Assembly (NCBI GenBank): GCA_045636925.1 | Contig: JAZTYK010000030.1 | Coordinates: 1 to 21,160 of the forward strand | Source: JAZTYK01 sp045636925 | Lineage (GTDB): Bacteria; Bacillota; Clostridia; Oscillospirales; Butyricicoccaceae | Length of the DNA stretch: 21,160 nucleotides | Reading direction: 5' to 3' | Shown: piece after piece, positions 7,951-14,578 of the stretch | Layout: each line of letters opens with the position of its first letter | How positions within the stretch are numbered: position 1 is the first letter of the stretch | Notes under the pieces: model-generated | The model's database searches: none | What the model was told of the DNA's origin: nothing | Seen by the model: the letters and a program-made list of their open reading frames with translations, nothing else | Program-made: the position numbers and the translations under genes

Positions 7951-9354
7951 TTATGCCCAGGCAGACATCCACTTTCTCCGATAGAAACGTACCAGAGAGA
8001 TGATTGTGCGCGCCAACCAGTCAAATGCCATAGCTACCCAAACAGCAGCCAGACCCCAATGGAAGACCTTGATCAGGACCACAGCCATGGACACACGGAC
8101 CACCCACATACCAACAATGGAGATGTAGAAGGGCCAATGGGTATCGCCGGCGCCGCGGAAAATACCGCCCGCTACCGTGCCGATTGCCAACAGAGGTTCG
8201 GCAAACGCCTCGATGCGCAGCATCTGGGCACCCAGTTTGATAACTGCCGGATCGTCGATGAACAGATCCATGATCTGAGGCGCAAAAATGAACATTGCCG
8301 TACTGGTGACCAGCATAACCGCTACACTCAAACGATAGCACCACTGACTGTAACGGAACGCCAGTTCCTTGTCTCCGGCACCCAGAGACTGGGACACCAG
8401 CGTTGTTGCAGCAATGGAGAAACCGAAGACCGGCATATAGCACAGGGACTCGCCGGTATTGGCCAGCTGATTGGCAGACAGTGCAACCGTACCGCATCCG
8501 GAGATCAGTGCGGTCATCACAAGCTGTCCCGCAGAAATGGTGGCACGTTCCAATCCTGCAGGCACGCCCAGTTTCACAGCCTGACGAATGATGGTGCTGT
8601 CAAAGTGGAAGGAATCCCGCAGGCTGATACCCACAATAGATTCATGCCGGAACAGCGCACGGAACATGCAAGTGCCGGAAAACACGGTGGCTGCTGCCGT
8701 AGCAGCTGCTGCGCCGGCCACCTCCAGCCCCGCGCCGGGAACGGTCACAGTCACACCCAGAATATCCACCGGTCGGGTGGGATAGATCAGGAAGAAGTTC
8801 AGCGCCACATTGAGAAGATTGGTCATAATGTTAAAGCGCATGGGGGTTTTGGTATCGCCGCTGCAACGTAGAATCGACGAACACACCACCAGAGCTGTAT
8901 TGAACAAATACACCGAGCCAATGATGTGCAAATATGTCTGTGCCATCGGCTGCACCGCTTCATCCGCGCCCATCCAGCGCGCCAGATTCGGGGCAACGAT
9001 CACCTGTACCACGGCGGTAATCGCAAGACCTACCACAGCAATGCACAGTACTGCCTGACGGATAGCGGCTCTGGCGTCCTCCAGATTGCCTTCACCGATA
9101 CGGCGACCCACAATCACAGAAAATCCCACAGCGACGGCATTCATTACGCCCATAATCAGCCAAATGGTAGATGTGTTGATGCCAATGGCGGCCGTGGCAT
9201 TGGTCGCGCCCGTACCCATAGAGCCTACCATGGCAGTATCTACATAATTCACAGCGGTATGCAGCAGCTGTTCCACGATGGTGGGCCATGCCAGCATCAG
9301 AATGACCTTCCAAGCAGGAGCATTGCGATCCAGCAGATTCATAGGTTTGCTCAT
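7951..9354 (-). CDS. MATE-family multidrug/solute exporter
   Basis: MATE proteins export cationic drugs or metabolites in exchange for Na+ or H+. The 467 residues carry about 12 hydrophobic segments in two similar halves. Near the N-terminus are LAWPTIVEQLLHT and YVDTAMVG, typical of the first helices, and the mid-protein shows PAGLERATIS, the equivalent opening of the second half. The frame starts with two close ATGs. I chose 9354 because AGAAGG lies 8 bases before it, while the ATG at 9360 is only 2 bases from that site. It is divergent from nagA. No strong terminator was seen between its stop and the LtaS-like gene, only an imperfect stem near 7905-7930 before seven T. The substrate is unknown. 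Confidence 0.92.
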   Translation of the reverse strand: MSKPMNLLDRNAPAWKVILMLAWPTIVEQLLHTAVNYVDTAMVGSMGTGATNATAAIGINTSTIWLIMGVMNAVAVGFSVIVGRRIGEGNLEDARAAIRQAVLCIAVVGLAITAVVQVIVAPNLARWMGADEAVQPMAQTYLHIIGSVYLFNTALVVCSSILRCSGDTKTPMRFNIMTNLLNVALNFFLIYPTRPVDILGVTVTVPGAGLEVAGAAAATAAATVFSGTCMFRALFRHESIVGISLRDSFHFDSTIIRQAVKLGVPAGLERATISAGQLVMTALISGCGTVALSANQLANTGESLCYMPVFGFSIAATTLVSQSLGAGDKELAFRYSQWCYRLSVAVMLVTSTAMFIFAPQIMDLFIDDPAVIKLGAQMLRIEAFAEPLLAIGTVAGGIFRGAGDTHWPFYISIVGMWVVRVSMAVVLIKVFHWGLAAVWVAMAFDWLARTIISLVRFYRRKWMSAWA

Positions 9355-9415
9355 AGCCATATCCTTCTCTTTCTGTCAGAGTGAACTCAACAACCATTTA
9401 TTAATCCAATTTGTT

Positions 9416-9444
9416 ATTTTATCACAGATTGGTTGCAAACGCAA
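9416..9444 (-). promoter_or_regulatory. Probable promoter of the MATE gene
   Basis: On the minus strand a -35 TTGCGT (9439-9444) and a -10 TAAAAT (9416-9421) are separated by 17 bases. An inverted repeat covers the -35 and spacer, which could be a regulator site. Confidence 0.5.
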
Positions 9445-9449
9445 CGATT
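9428..9449. repeat. Inverted repeat between MATE and nagA promoters
   Basis: Arms at 9428-9436 and 9441-9449 match in 7 of 9 positions around a 4-base centre; the inner five bases (GTTGC/GCAAC) pair perfectly. The 8-mer TTATCACA occurs on each side at 9419-9426 and 9448-9455, 29 bases apart. It overlaps the MATE -35 and lies 18 bases from the nagA -35. Confidence 0.5.
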
Positions 9450-9467
9450 ATCACAAATAAAAAACGG

Positions 9468-9496
9468 TAGTCATTCCATTTATGTTGTGGTATACT
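9468..9496 (+). promoter_or_regulatory. Probable promoter of nagA
   Basis: A -35 TAGTCA (9468-9473) and a -10 TATACT (9491-9496) are separated by 17 bases, giving a leader of about 30 bases before the GTG start. Confidence 0.55.
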
Positions 9497-9518
9497 GAAT
9501 GTACGAGGTCATGACAAA

Positions 9519-9532
9519 AGGAGGTTTCTCCT
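9519..9532 (+). promoter_or_regulatory. Hairpin enclosing the nagA ribosome-binding site
   Basis: AGGAG (9519-9523) and CTCCT (9528-9532) pair perfectly around the loop GTTT, and the GTG start follows at once. The Shine-Dalgarno sequence is thus inside a small stem, which could lower or tune translation. Confidence 0.45.
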
Positions 9533-10648
9533 GTGCTTTTTCAGAATGTTGTTTATTTTAACGATGCACATCAATTTGTATACGGCGATGTGACCGTGGA
9601 AGATGGCATGATTACTGCCGTCACCCGGCACACTGGCGAGATTCCCGCAGATGCGGCGTATCTGATCCCCGGATTGGTGGACCTGCATGTGCACGGAAAC
9701 AGTGGATATGATTTTTCCGACGGCGATGCCGCTGGCAATGCTGCCATGCTTCGCTTTTTAGCACAAAACGGCACACTCACCTGCTGCCCCACCACTATGG
9801 CTTTGCCGGAGGACACACTGGCAGAGGCCTGCCGTGCCATTCTTGCCGCAAGAGCACCCTTTTGCACTCAGGTGGCAGGCATCCATTTGGAAGGGCCGTT
9901 CTTTCACCCCGCGAAAAAAGGCGCGCAGCCGGAATGCAATCTGCGACAGCCTGATGCAGCCATGGTATTGCGGCTACAGGAAGCTGCAGAGGGACAAGTT
10001 CGCATTCTGTCCTTTGCGCCGGAATTGCACGACAGCAGCGAGATGATGGCGGCTCTTAGGGGGCAGATGGTGTTGTCTATGGCACACACCACAGCGGATT
10101 ATGATACTGCCGCAGCTGCCATCGCAGCGGGTGTCACCCATGTGACCCATCTGTTCAACGCCATGCCGCCCCTGCTGCACCGGGATCCCGGTCTCATTGG
10201 GGCTGCGGCAGAGGCCAAGCAGGTGAATGCTGAACTGATTTGCGACGGGATTCACGTGCATCCCTCTGCGGTACGCGCAGCCTTTGCCCTGTTTGGCGCA
10301 GACCGCATCTGCCTGATCAGCGATGCCATGTCTGCCTGCGGCATGCCCGATGGACTGTACGCACTGGGCGGCCAGCAGGTGCAGGTTTCCGCCGGTCGTG
10401 CTACTCTGGCCGACGGCACGCTGGCAGGCTCTGCCTCCACCCTGTTCTTCTGCCTGCAGCAGGCCATCCGGTTCGGCATTCCTGTCGCTGACGCCGTGAA
10501 GGCCGCCACTTACAACCCTGCGAAAGTGTTGGGTCTGGAGCGGGAAATCGGCTGCATTGCCCCCGGCTATCGTGCTGATCTACTGTTGTGTGACAGCGAT
10601 TGGAACCTGAAGCAGGTGTATTTGCAAGGCAAAAAATTGCCGCACTGA
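9533..10648 (+). CDS. nagA: N-acetylglucosamine-6-phosphate deacetylase
   Basis: NagA removes acetate from N-acetylglucosamine 6-phosphate, giving glucosamine 6-phosphate for glycolysis or cell-wall synthesis. The 371 residues match the family length. Motifs of the amidohydrolase barrel are visible: PGLVDLHVHG at 46-55, HLEGPFFHP at 119-127 with metal ligand Glu121, His186 in SMAHT, THLFNAMPPL at 206-215 with His207, DGIHVHP at 239-245, and LISDAMSACG at 262-271 with catalytic Asp265. A short segment at each end forms the usual small beta domain. The start is GTG at 9533, preceded by AAAGGAGG inside a short hairpin. No nagB or sugar transporter is next to it. It has its own promoter and ends at a strong terminator facing the rny-tail fragment. 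Confidence 0.96.
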   Translation: MLFQNVVYFNDAHQFVYGDVTVEDGMITAVTRHTGEIPADAAYLIPGLVDLHVHGNSGYDFSDGDAAGNAAMLRFLAQNGTLTCCPTTMALPEDTLAEACRAILAARAPFCTQVAGIHLEGPFFHPAKKGAQPECNLRQPDAAMVLRLQEAAEGQVRILSFAPELHDSSEMMAALRGQMVLSMAHTTADYDTAAAAIAAGVTHVTHLFNAMPPLLHRDPGLIGAAAEAKQVNAELICDGIHVHPSAVRAAFALFGADRICLISDAMSACGMPDGLYALGGQQVQVSAGRATLADGTLAGSASTLFFCLQQAIRFGIPVADAVKAATYNPAKVLGLEREIGCIAPGYRADLLLCDSDWNLKQVYLQGKKLPH

Positions 10649-10665
10649 TTGTTCCATCCAAACAT

Positions 10666-10695
10666 AAAAGCCCGCCGAATGCTCGGCGGGCTTTT
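10666..10695. terminator. Bidirectional terminator between nagA and the rny tail/VanY gene
   Basis: A 10-bp perfect stem (10669-10678 with 10683-10692) with a 4-base loop is flanked by AAAA on the left and TTTTT on the right. It ends nagA on the plus strand and can end the VanY-type gene on the minus strand. It lies about 20 bases from the displaced rny stop codon, as expected if it was once the terminator of rny. Confidence 0.9.
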
Positions 10696-10711
10696 TGCTG
10701 TTTGTTTAAGA

Positions 10712-10793
10712 CTTACTTGGCGTACTCCACGGCGCGGGTCTCGCGGACCACATGGACCTTGATCTGGCTGGGATAGTTCAGTTCGCTTTCGAT
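10712..10793 (-). repeat. 82-bp direct repeat, copy A (displaced rny 3' end)
   Basis: This stretch matches 11585-11666 in 78 of 82 positions, in the same orientation and offset by 873 bases. Both copies include the rny stop codon and end 1 base beyond it. The intervening segment carries the VanY-type gene and a different terminator. Confidence 0.95.
10713..10793 (-). pseudogene. Fragment of rny: last 26 or so codons
   Basis: Read on the minus strand in the rny frame this encodes the C-terminal tail of RNase Y, ending VRETRAVEYAK and a TAA stop. It differs from the intact copy at two residues (Ser for Asn, Ser for Gly) and two silent sites. There is no start codon or upstream rny sequence here, so it is a displaced remnant. 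The VanY-type gene runs into it in another frame and stops at 10778. Confidence 0.9.
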
Positions 10794-11386
10794 TTCATGG
10801 CCAGATACTCATCCAGCGTCAGGCCGTTGTCCATAATCTCATGGGCCACCTCGGGGCTTCCCACATAGCGGTAGTGCCAAGACTCGAACAGGCCGCCGTT
10901 CTTGCCGGGGTAACGGAGGATAAAGCCGTAGTCTGCCAGCTTGCTCCAGATGACCTCGTTGATCTCCTTTTGGGCCATCATCTCGTCATTGTCGCAGATA
11001 TACTTGCCGTCAACGACCAGCGCGGTGTCCAGCGCCAGCCCGGTATGGTGCTCGGAATAACCGGGACGGGCGGCATATTTTCTGGCGTACTCTGCGCCAA
11101 ACTTCGCGGTGAACTCATCAATGATGGCCTGCTGCTTGGCGATGGTGCGGGTTGCGCTGTCCAGCTCGATGCGAATGCCCAACTCCAGCAGCGCGGCGCG
11201 CAGCTTTTCAAACTGCTCATAGGTCTGCTTTTCCAGCACATATTCGGTATTATCCCCCTCGAAATGATTGGTGCAAGTCACCAAATGAGGGGCGATCATT
11301 TTTTCCCAGCTTTCGTCTACGGGATTCTGTCCGTTGACATAGACCAGATAGTTGATGCCGTTATCCTGTTTCATCTGCTCACTCAT
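10778..11386 (-). CDS. VanY-type D-alanyl-D-alanine carboxypeptidase (M15 family)
   Basis: M15B zinc peptidases trim the terminal D-Ala of peptidoglycan stems or precursors. The 202 residues contain the zinc motif S-x-H-x-x-G-x-A-x-D at 111-120 (SEHHTGLALD) and E168 with SWHYRYVG at 169-176, giving the catalytic Glu and last zinc His171. The usual end of the domain (GLTLDEYL, 188-195) is present. The last codons and the TGA stop come from the displaced rny tail, out of frame with rny. I chose ATG at 11386 with GGGAG upstream; the frame is open to 11422 without a better site. No signal peptide or membrane anchor is visible, unlike classic VanY, so the product may be cytosolic like VanXY, or an unusual form. 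No other van genes are nearby. Resistance cannot be inferred. Confidence 0.87.
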   Translation of the reverse strand: MSEQMKQDNGINYLVYVNGQNPVDESWEKMIAPHLVTCTNHFEGDNTEYVLEKQTYEQFEKLRAALLELGIRIELDSATRTIAKQQAIIDEFTAKFGAEYARKYAARPGYSEHHTGLALDTALVVDGKYICDNDEMMAQKEINEVIWSKLADYGFILRYPGKNGGLFESWHYRYVGSPEVAHEIMDNGLTLDEYLAMKSKAN

Positions 11387-11461
11387 AACTCGTTTCTCCC
11401 AGTTTTCTTCGATTTGATCCAATGTTTTGTTCTTAGGGCGGCGGCACGCGTCGTCAAGAGT

Positions 11462-11490
11462 ATTTTATCCCATTTTCCGCAACCAGGCAA
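11462..11490 (-). promoter_or_regulatory. Probable promoter of the VanY-type gene
   Basis: On the minus strand a -35 TTGCCT (11485-11490) and a -10 TAAAAT (11462-11467) are separated by 17 bases. It lies after the rny terminator, so the inserted gene has its own transcription. The leader to the ATG is about 70 bases and shows no structure I recognise. Confidence 0.55.
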
Positions 11491-11532
11491 GAGTTACTGT
11501 CCCGTTTTTTCGTCCGTAACATCACTTCTTGC

Positions 11533-11567
11533 AAAAAACGCCGTTTCCAACACGGAAACGGCGTTTT
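11533..11567 (-). terminator. Terminator of rny
   Basis: A perfect 14-bp stem (11535-11548 with 11554-11567) with a 5-base loop is followed on the minus strand by T residues (11533-11538 on the plus strand are A). It lies 18 bases after the rny stop and is unlike the terminator beyond the displaced rny tail. Confidence 0.9.
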
Positions 11568-11584
11568 GATTGACGATAGGGGAT

Positions 11585-11666
11585 CTTACTTGGCGTATTC
11601 CACGGCGCGGGTCTCGCGGACCACATGGACCTTGATCTGGCCGGGATAGTTCAGCTCGTTTTCGAT
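11585..11666 (-). repeat. 82-bp direct repeat, copy B (within intact rny)
   Basis: This is the native 3' end of rny, from about residue 497 of RNase Y to one base past the stop. It is matched by copy A at 10712-10793 with four differences. Confidence 0.95.
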
Positions 11667-13154
11667 CTTCTTGCTCAGTTCGCGAGCCAGCAGGATCATA
11701 TCGTCGTCCTTTACCTCTTCGGGCTTGACGATGATGCGCAGCTCACGGCCGGCCTGGAAGGCGAAGCTCTTTTCAACACCCTTCATCTCAGTGGCCAGTT
11801 CCTCCAGACGCTCCAGACGCTTGATGTAAGCTTCCAGATTCTCGCGGCGGGCACCGGGACGTGCGGCAGAGATGGCGTCGGCAGCCTGTACCAGGCAAGC
11901 CACCACCGTCTTAGCCTCTACATCGCCATGGTGGGCGTGGATGGCATGGATGATATCTTCCTTCTCGTGGTACTTCTTGGCCAGGTCAACACCGATATTT
12001 ACGTGGCTGCCCTCTACCTCGTGGGTAACAGCCTTACCGATGTCATGCAGCAGACCTGCACGCTTTGCCTGAGCGATGGCCTGGTTGTTCAGACCCAGTT
12101 CGCTGGCCAGCAGACCGGCAATATGAGAAACCTCGATGGAGTGGTTCAGCACGTTCTGACCATAGCTGGTACGGTAGCGCATCCGACCCAACAGCTTCAC
12201 CAGTTCGGGATGCAGACCGTGGATGCCGGTCTCGAAAGTCGCGCGCTCACCCTCCTGGCGGATGGTGTTTTCAACCTCGCGCTGTGCCTTTTCCACAGAC
12301 TCTTCAATGCGGGCGGGATGGATACGGCCGTCAGCAATCAGCTTTTCCAGGCTGAGACGTGCCACCTCACGGCGGACGGGGTCAAAGCTGGAGAGGGTAA
12401 TGGCTTCGGGCGTATCGTCGATGATCAGGTCAACACCGGTCAGGGTTTCCAGAGCACGGATGTTACGACCTTCACGGCCGATAATACGGCCCTTCATCTC
12501 GTCGTTGGGCAGGGGCACCACGGAAACGGTAGCCTCGCTGGCGTGATCGGCAGCGCAGCGCTGGATGGCTACAGCAATGACCTCGCGTGCACGCTGGTCA
12601 GCCTCTTCCTTCAGCTGGCGCTCGATTTCCTTCAGTTTGACGGCGGCATCGTGACGGGCGTCTTCTTCCACCTGCTGTACCAGGTAGCTCTTGGCCTCTT
12701 CCACAGTCAGGCCGGAAATCTTTTCCAGCATTTCCAGCTGGCTGCGCTTTAAGGTGGCGATTTCTTCCTGCTGCTCTTCTACCTGCTTCAGCTTTTGACT
12801 GAGGCGTTCATCCTTGGCTTCGATGCTTTCGTACTTCTTGTCCAGAGCTTCTTCTTTCTGCTGGATGCGCCGTTCTTGCTTCTGGACCTCATTCCGGCGT
12901 TCCTTACATTCACGTTCGTTTTCGGTGCGGAGCTTGAAAATTTCTTCTCTTGCTTCCACTACAGCTTCGCGTCGTTTGGCTTCTGCCGCCTTGATGGCGT
13001 CATTAATCATGCGCTTTGCTTCATCCTCGGCACTGCCGATTTCTTTTTCTGCAACCTTTTTGCGATATAAATAGCCTGCAAAAATGCCAACGGCCAGACC
13101 AAGGACAAGCACAGCAACCGCGATGATAACAGCGGTTTGAATCTGTACTGTCAT
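11586..13154 (-). CDS. rny: Ribonuclease Y
   Basis: RNase Y is the membrane-bound endonuclease that starts decay and processing of many mRNAs in Gram-positive bacteria. The 522 residues show all parts in order: a hydrophobic anchor at 8-29, a long charged coiled coil at about 35-190, the KH RNA-binding domain with GRIIGREGRNIR at 222-233, and the HD phosphohydrolase domain with HSIEVSH at 338-344, the LLHDIGKA motif at 368-375 (His370-Asp371) and HAHHGD near 406-411. The ATG at 13154 follows AGGAGGA. It has a near-consensus promoter and its own terminator. Its last 26 codons are duplicated beyond the VanY-type gene, but this copy is complete and in frame. Confidence 0.98.
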   Translation of the reverse strand: MTVQIQTAVIIAVAVLVLGLAVGIFAGYLYRKKVAEKEIGSAEDEAKRMINDAIKAAEAKRREAVVEAREEIFKLRTENERECKERRNEVQKQERRIQQKEEALDKKYESIEAKDERLSQKLKQVEEQQEEIATLKRSQLEMLEKISGLTVEEAKSYLVQQVEEDARHDAAVKLKEIERQLKEEADQRAREVIAVAIQRCAADHASEATVSVVPLPNDEMKGRIIGREGRNIRALETLTGVDLIIDDTPEAITLSSFDPVRREVARLSLEKLIADGRIHPARIEESVEKAQREVENTIRQEGERATFETGIHGLHPELVKLLGRMRYRTSYGQNVLNHSIEVSHIAGLLASELGLNNQAIAQAKRAGLLHDIGKAVTHEVEGSHVNIGVDLAKKYHEKEDIIHAIHAHHGDVEAKTVVACLVQAADAISAARPGARRENLEAYIKRLERLEELATEMKGVEKSFAFQAGRELRIIVKPEEVKDDDMILLARELSKKIENELNYPGQIKVHVVRETRAVEYAK

Positions 13155-13223
13155 AGGGATTTTCCTCCTGATCTATTTTAAGGTGTCTGCTGTCTTTGCC
13201 ACAGTATACACCATATCAGTATA

Positions 13224-13252
13224 AGTTTAGTCTATATTTGGTGGTATGTCAA
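13224..13252 (-). promoter_or_regulatory. Promoter of rny
   Basis: On the minus strand a perfect -35 TTGACA (13247-13252) is 17 bases from a -10 TAAACT (13224-13229). The leader is about 60 bases; a second TATACT-like box occurs nearer the gene. Confidence 0.7.
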
Positions 13253-13305
13253 GAAAAACCCTTTACTTTTTTGCCGATTTGTACAGATTTTCAAGGTGTG
13301 GAAAA

Positions 13306-13338
13306 CACAAACAAGGGGCCTTTCGGCCCCTTGTTTGT
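13306..13338 (-). terminator. Terminator of the cysteine-rich microprotein gene
   Basis: A perfect 14-bp stem (13307-13320 with 13325-13338) closes a GAAA loop on the minus strand and is followed by GTTTT. It begins 15 bases after the stop codon. Confidence 0.85.
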
Positions 13339-13353
13339 TATGAACAAGACTTA

Positions 13354-13536
13354 TCAGCAGCGATTGCAGCCGTTGTCATACTCGGCTTCGCAGCCGCAGC
13401 CGCCGCCATCAAAGCCGCAGCCGCAATGGATCCAAATGACTACGATGGCGATGACTACAATGATCCAGAAGGGCTGATAACCACCACTGAACAGACCGTA
13501 GCCACGACGGTTATTGCAACAATTACAAGCGTACAT
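13354..13536 (-). CDS. Cysteine-rich single-span microprotein, unknown function
   Basis: A 60-residue protein starts MYACNCCNNRRGYG, crosses the membrane once at about 23-36 (a run of Ile, Val and Trp), and ends in a Gly/Cys-rich tail. Nine cysteines are at 4, 6, 7, 38, 40, 47, 49, 57 and 60, so they cluster on both sides of the membrane segment. The true start is the ATG at 13536, because the AAGGAGGT ribosome site lies just before it; the frame stays open 18 bases further and would translate that site. A strong terminator follows. The layout (Gly/Cys-rich, one span) recalls small YjcZ-like sporulation-associated proteins, but sequence similarity is not clear to me. Possible roles such as metal binding or spore-coat crosslinking are guesses. 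It lies between rny and rex with no operon partner. Confidence 0.8.
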   Translation of the reverse strand: MYACNCCNNRRGYGLFSGGYQPFWIIVVIAIVVIWIHCGCGFDGGGCGCEAEYDNGCNRC

Positions 13537-13610
13537 AAATTGTACCTCCTTCATAGATTTCTCACTCCATACTATTCCACCGCAAGAAAACTGTGCGCCA
13601 CCGAAACAAA

Positions 13611-13640
13611 AAATCCCGCACGAATCCGTGCGGGATTTTT
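13611..13640. terminator. Terminator of rex
   Basis: A perfect 12-bp stem (13611-13622 with 13627-13638) with a 4-base loop carries A-rich and T-rich flanks. On the minus strand it begins 15 bases after the rex stop codon. Confidence 0.9.
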
Positions 13641-13654
13641 CTTGCAGATATTTC

Positions 13655-14287
13655 TTAATCTTCTTTGAGCCGATAAGCCAACACCATCAGGCTGTCAGAA
13701 AAATGTACATTCTCCACCGGAACCTGCTGTGCTTCTTCAGCCAGATGCAAGTCGGTGTTGGTGAAGTTCCACAACGCCTTAATGCCACAACGCACCAGCT
13801 GGCGTGCTACCTCCCGGGCATGGCTCTGGGGTAGCGTAAGAATGGCAATGTCCGGCTGATGCTCCTGCAGGAAGGCTTCCATCTGCTCGTAGGGCAGCAC
13901 AGGAACATCGGATACCGTGGTACCGCTGAGTGCAGGACTGATGTCAAATGCACCGATCAGCCGGATACCCACCCGGTCGAAGCGGAAGTTGCTCATCAGC
14001 GCCCGGCCGATTTTACCGGCGCCCACCAACACGGCGGTGCGGGGCACATCCAGACTCAGAATGCCGGCAATAGAATCCCGCAGTTGTGCCACCGGATAAC
14101 CGTAGCCCTGCTGGCCAAAGCCACCGAAGCAGTTAAAATCTTGCCGCACTTGAGATGCCGTCAGTCCCAGGCGCTGTGCCAGCTGACCGGAGGAGATTCG
14201 GATAACACCGCTGTCATGCAGTTCGCACAAATGCCGATAATATCGGGGCATGCGGCGAATGACCGCTTCTGATACATGTTTTTCCAT
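13655..14287 (-). CDS. rex: Redox-sensing transcriptional repressor Rex
   Basis: Rex binds operators of fermentation and respiration genes and leaves DNA when NADH rises. The 210 residues match the family. The winged-helix domain fills about 1-80, with ISSGQLAQRLGLTASQVRQDF at 31-51 as recognition region and FGGFGQQGYGY at 54-64 as wing. The Rossmann domain follows with VLVGAGKIGRAL (86-97), the NADH loop GAGKIG at 89-94, and the strand GAFD near 112-115. A C-terminal helix with DSLMVLAYRL ends it. I chose the ATG at 14287 with GGAGGAG just before it; the frame is open to 14323 but lacks a ribosome site. It is monocistronic, and its promoter lies at 14341-14369. No classic Rex operator was found there. 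Confidence 0.96.
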   Translation of the reverse strand: MEKHVSEAVIRRMPRYYRHLCELHDSGVIRISSGQLAQRLGLTASQVRQDFNCFGGFGQQGYGYPVAQLRDSIAGILSLDVPRTAVLVGAGKIGRALMSNFRFDRVGIRLIGAFDISPALSGTTVSDVPVLPYEQMEAFLQEHQPDIAILTLPQSHAREVARQLVRCGIKALWNFTNTDLHLAEEAQQVPVENVHFSDSLMVLAYRLKED

Positions 14288-14340
14288 GGTACTCCTCCAT
14301 TCTGCAGCCGCCTGTGGCCACACAACTCTTTAATGCTGAT

Positions 14341-14369
14341 ATTTTAACGGAAACTCTCGCTGCTTGCAA
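14341..14369 (-). promoter_or_regulatory. Probable promoter of rex
   Basis: On the minus strand a -35 TTGCAA (14364-14369) and a -10 TAAAAT (14341-14346) are separated by 17 bases. A 10-bp perfect palindrome TGTGGCCACA (14313-14322) lies in the predicted leader. Confidence 0.6.
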
Positions 14370-14463
14370 GTGTTTTTCTTTCGCTTTTCTGCCAAAGTTT
14401 TCGCTGTATTTTCCAAGTTTTCCATAAAAAATACAGAGATGTCACCAGGCATATTACGAATAG

Positions 14464-14493
14464 TTATCCACATTTTCCACAAGGTTTTCCACA
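14464..14493 (+). promoter_or_regulatory. Cluster of three DnaA-box-like 9-mers
   Basis: TTATCCACA (14464-14472) matches the DnaA-box consensus exactly. It is followed at once by TTTTCCACA (14473-14481), and a second TTTTCCACA is at 14485-14493. All point the same way. The 291-base gap between rex and tsaD (14288-14578) otherwise holds the rex promoter and AT-rich sequence and no gene that I can support. Binding by DnaA is an inference from the sequence. Confidence 0.55.
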
Positions 14494-14578
14494 AAAAAGG
14501 CAGTTGCGCATGGAATTCCTTGGCTTTGTTGCGGGGTTTCGTGCTTTTTGCGCGTGGCAAAAACTCTACGCTTTGTTG

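Noticed and set aside
10794..11584. Insertion sequence or integron cassette between the rny tails
   Set aside because: No transposase, integrase, terminal inverted repeats or attC-like fold is seen; only the direct repeats are supported.
13307..13338. Hairpin as a possible CRISPR repeat
   Set aside because: It occurs once, has a GAAA loop and T-run, and follows a stop codon, so it is a terminator. No CRISPR array is present in the window.
14313..14322. Palindrome TGTGGCCACA as a Rex operator
   Set aside because: Rex sites have the TTGTTAA-N4-TTAACAA form; this palindrome does not fit it.
14288..14578. Chromosomal replication origin
   Set aside because: DnaA-box-like sites are present, but there is no dnaA, dnaN, rnpA or rpmH nearby and only three sites; a regulatory or titration site is a better guess.
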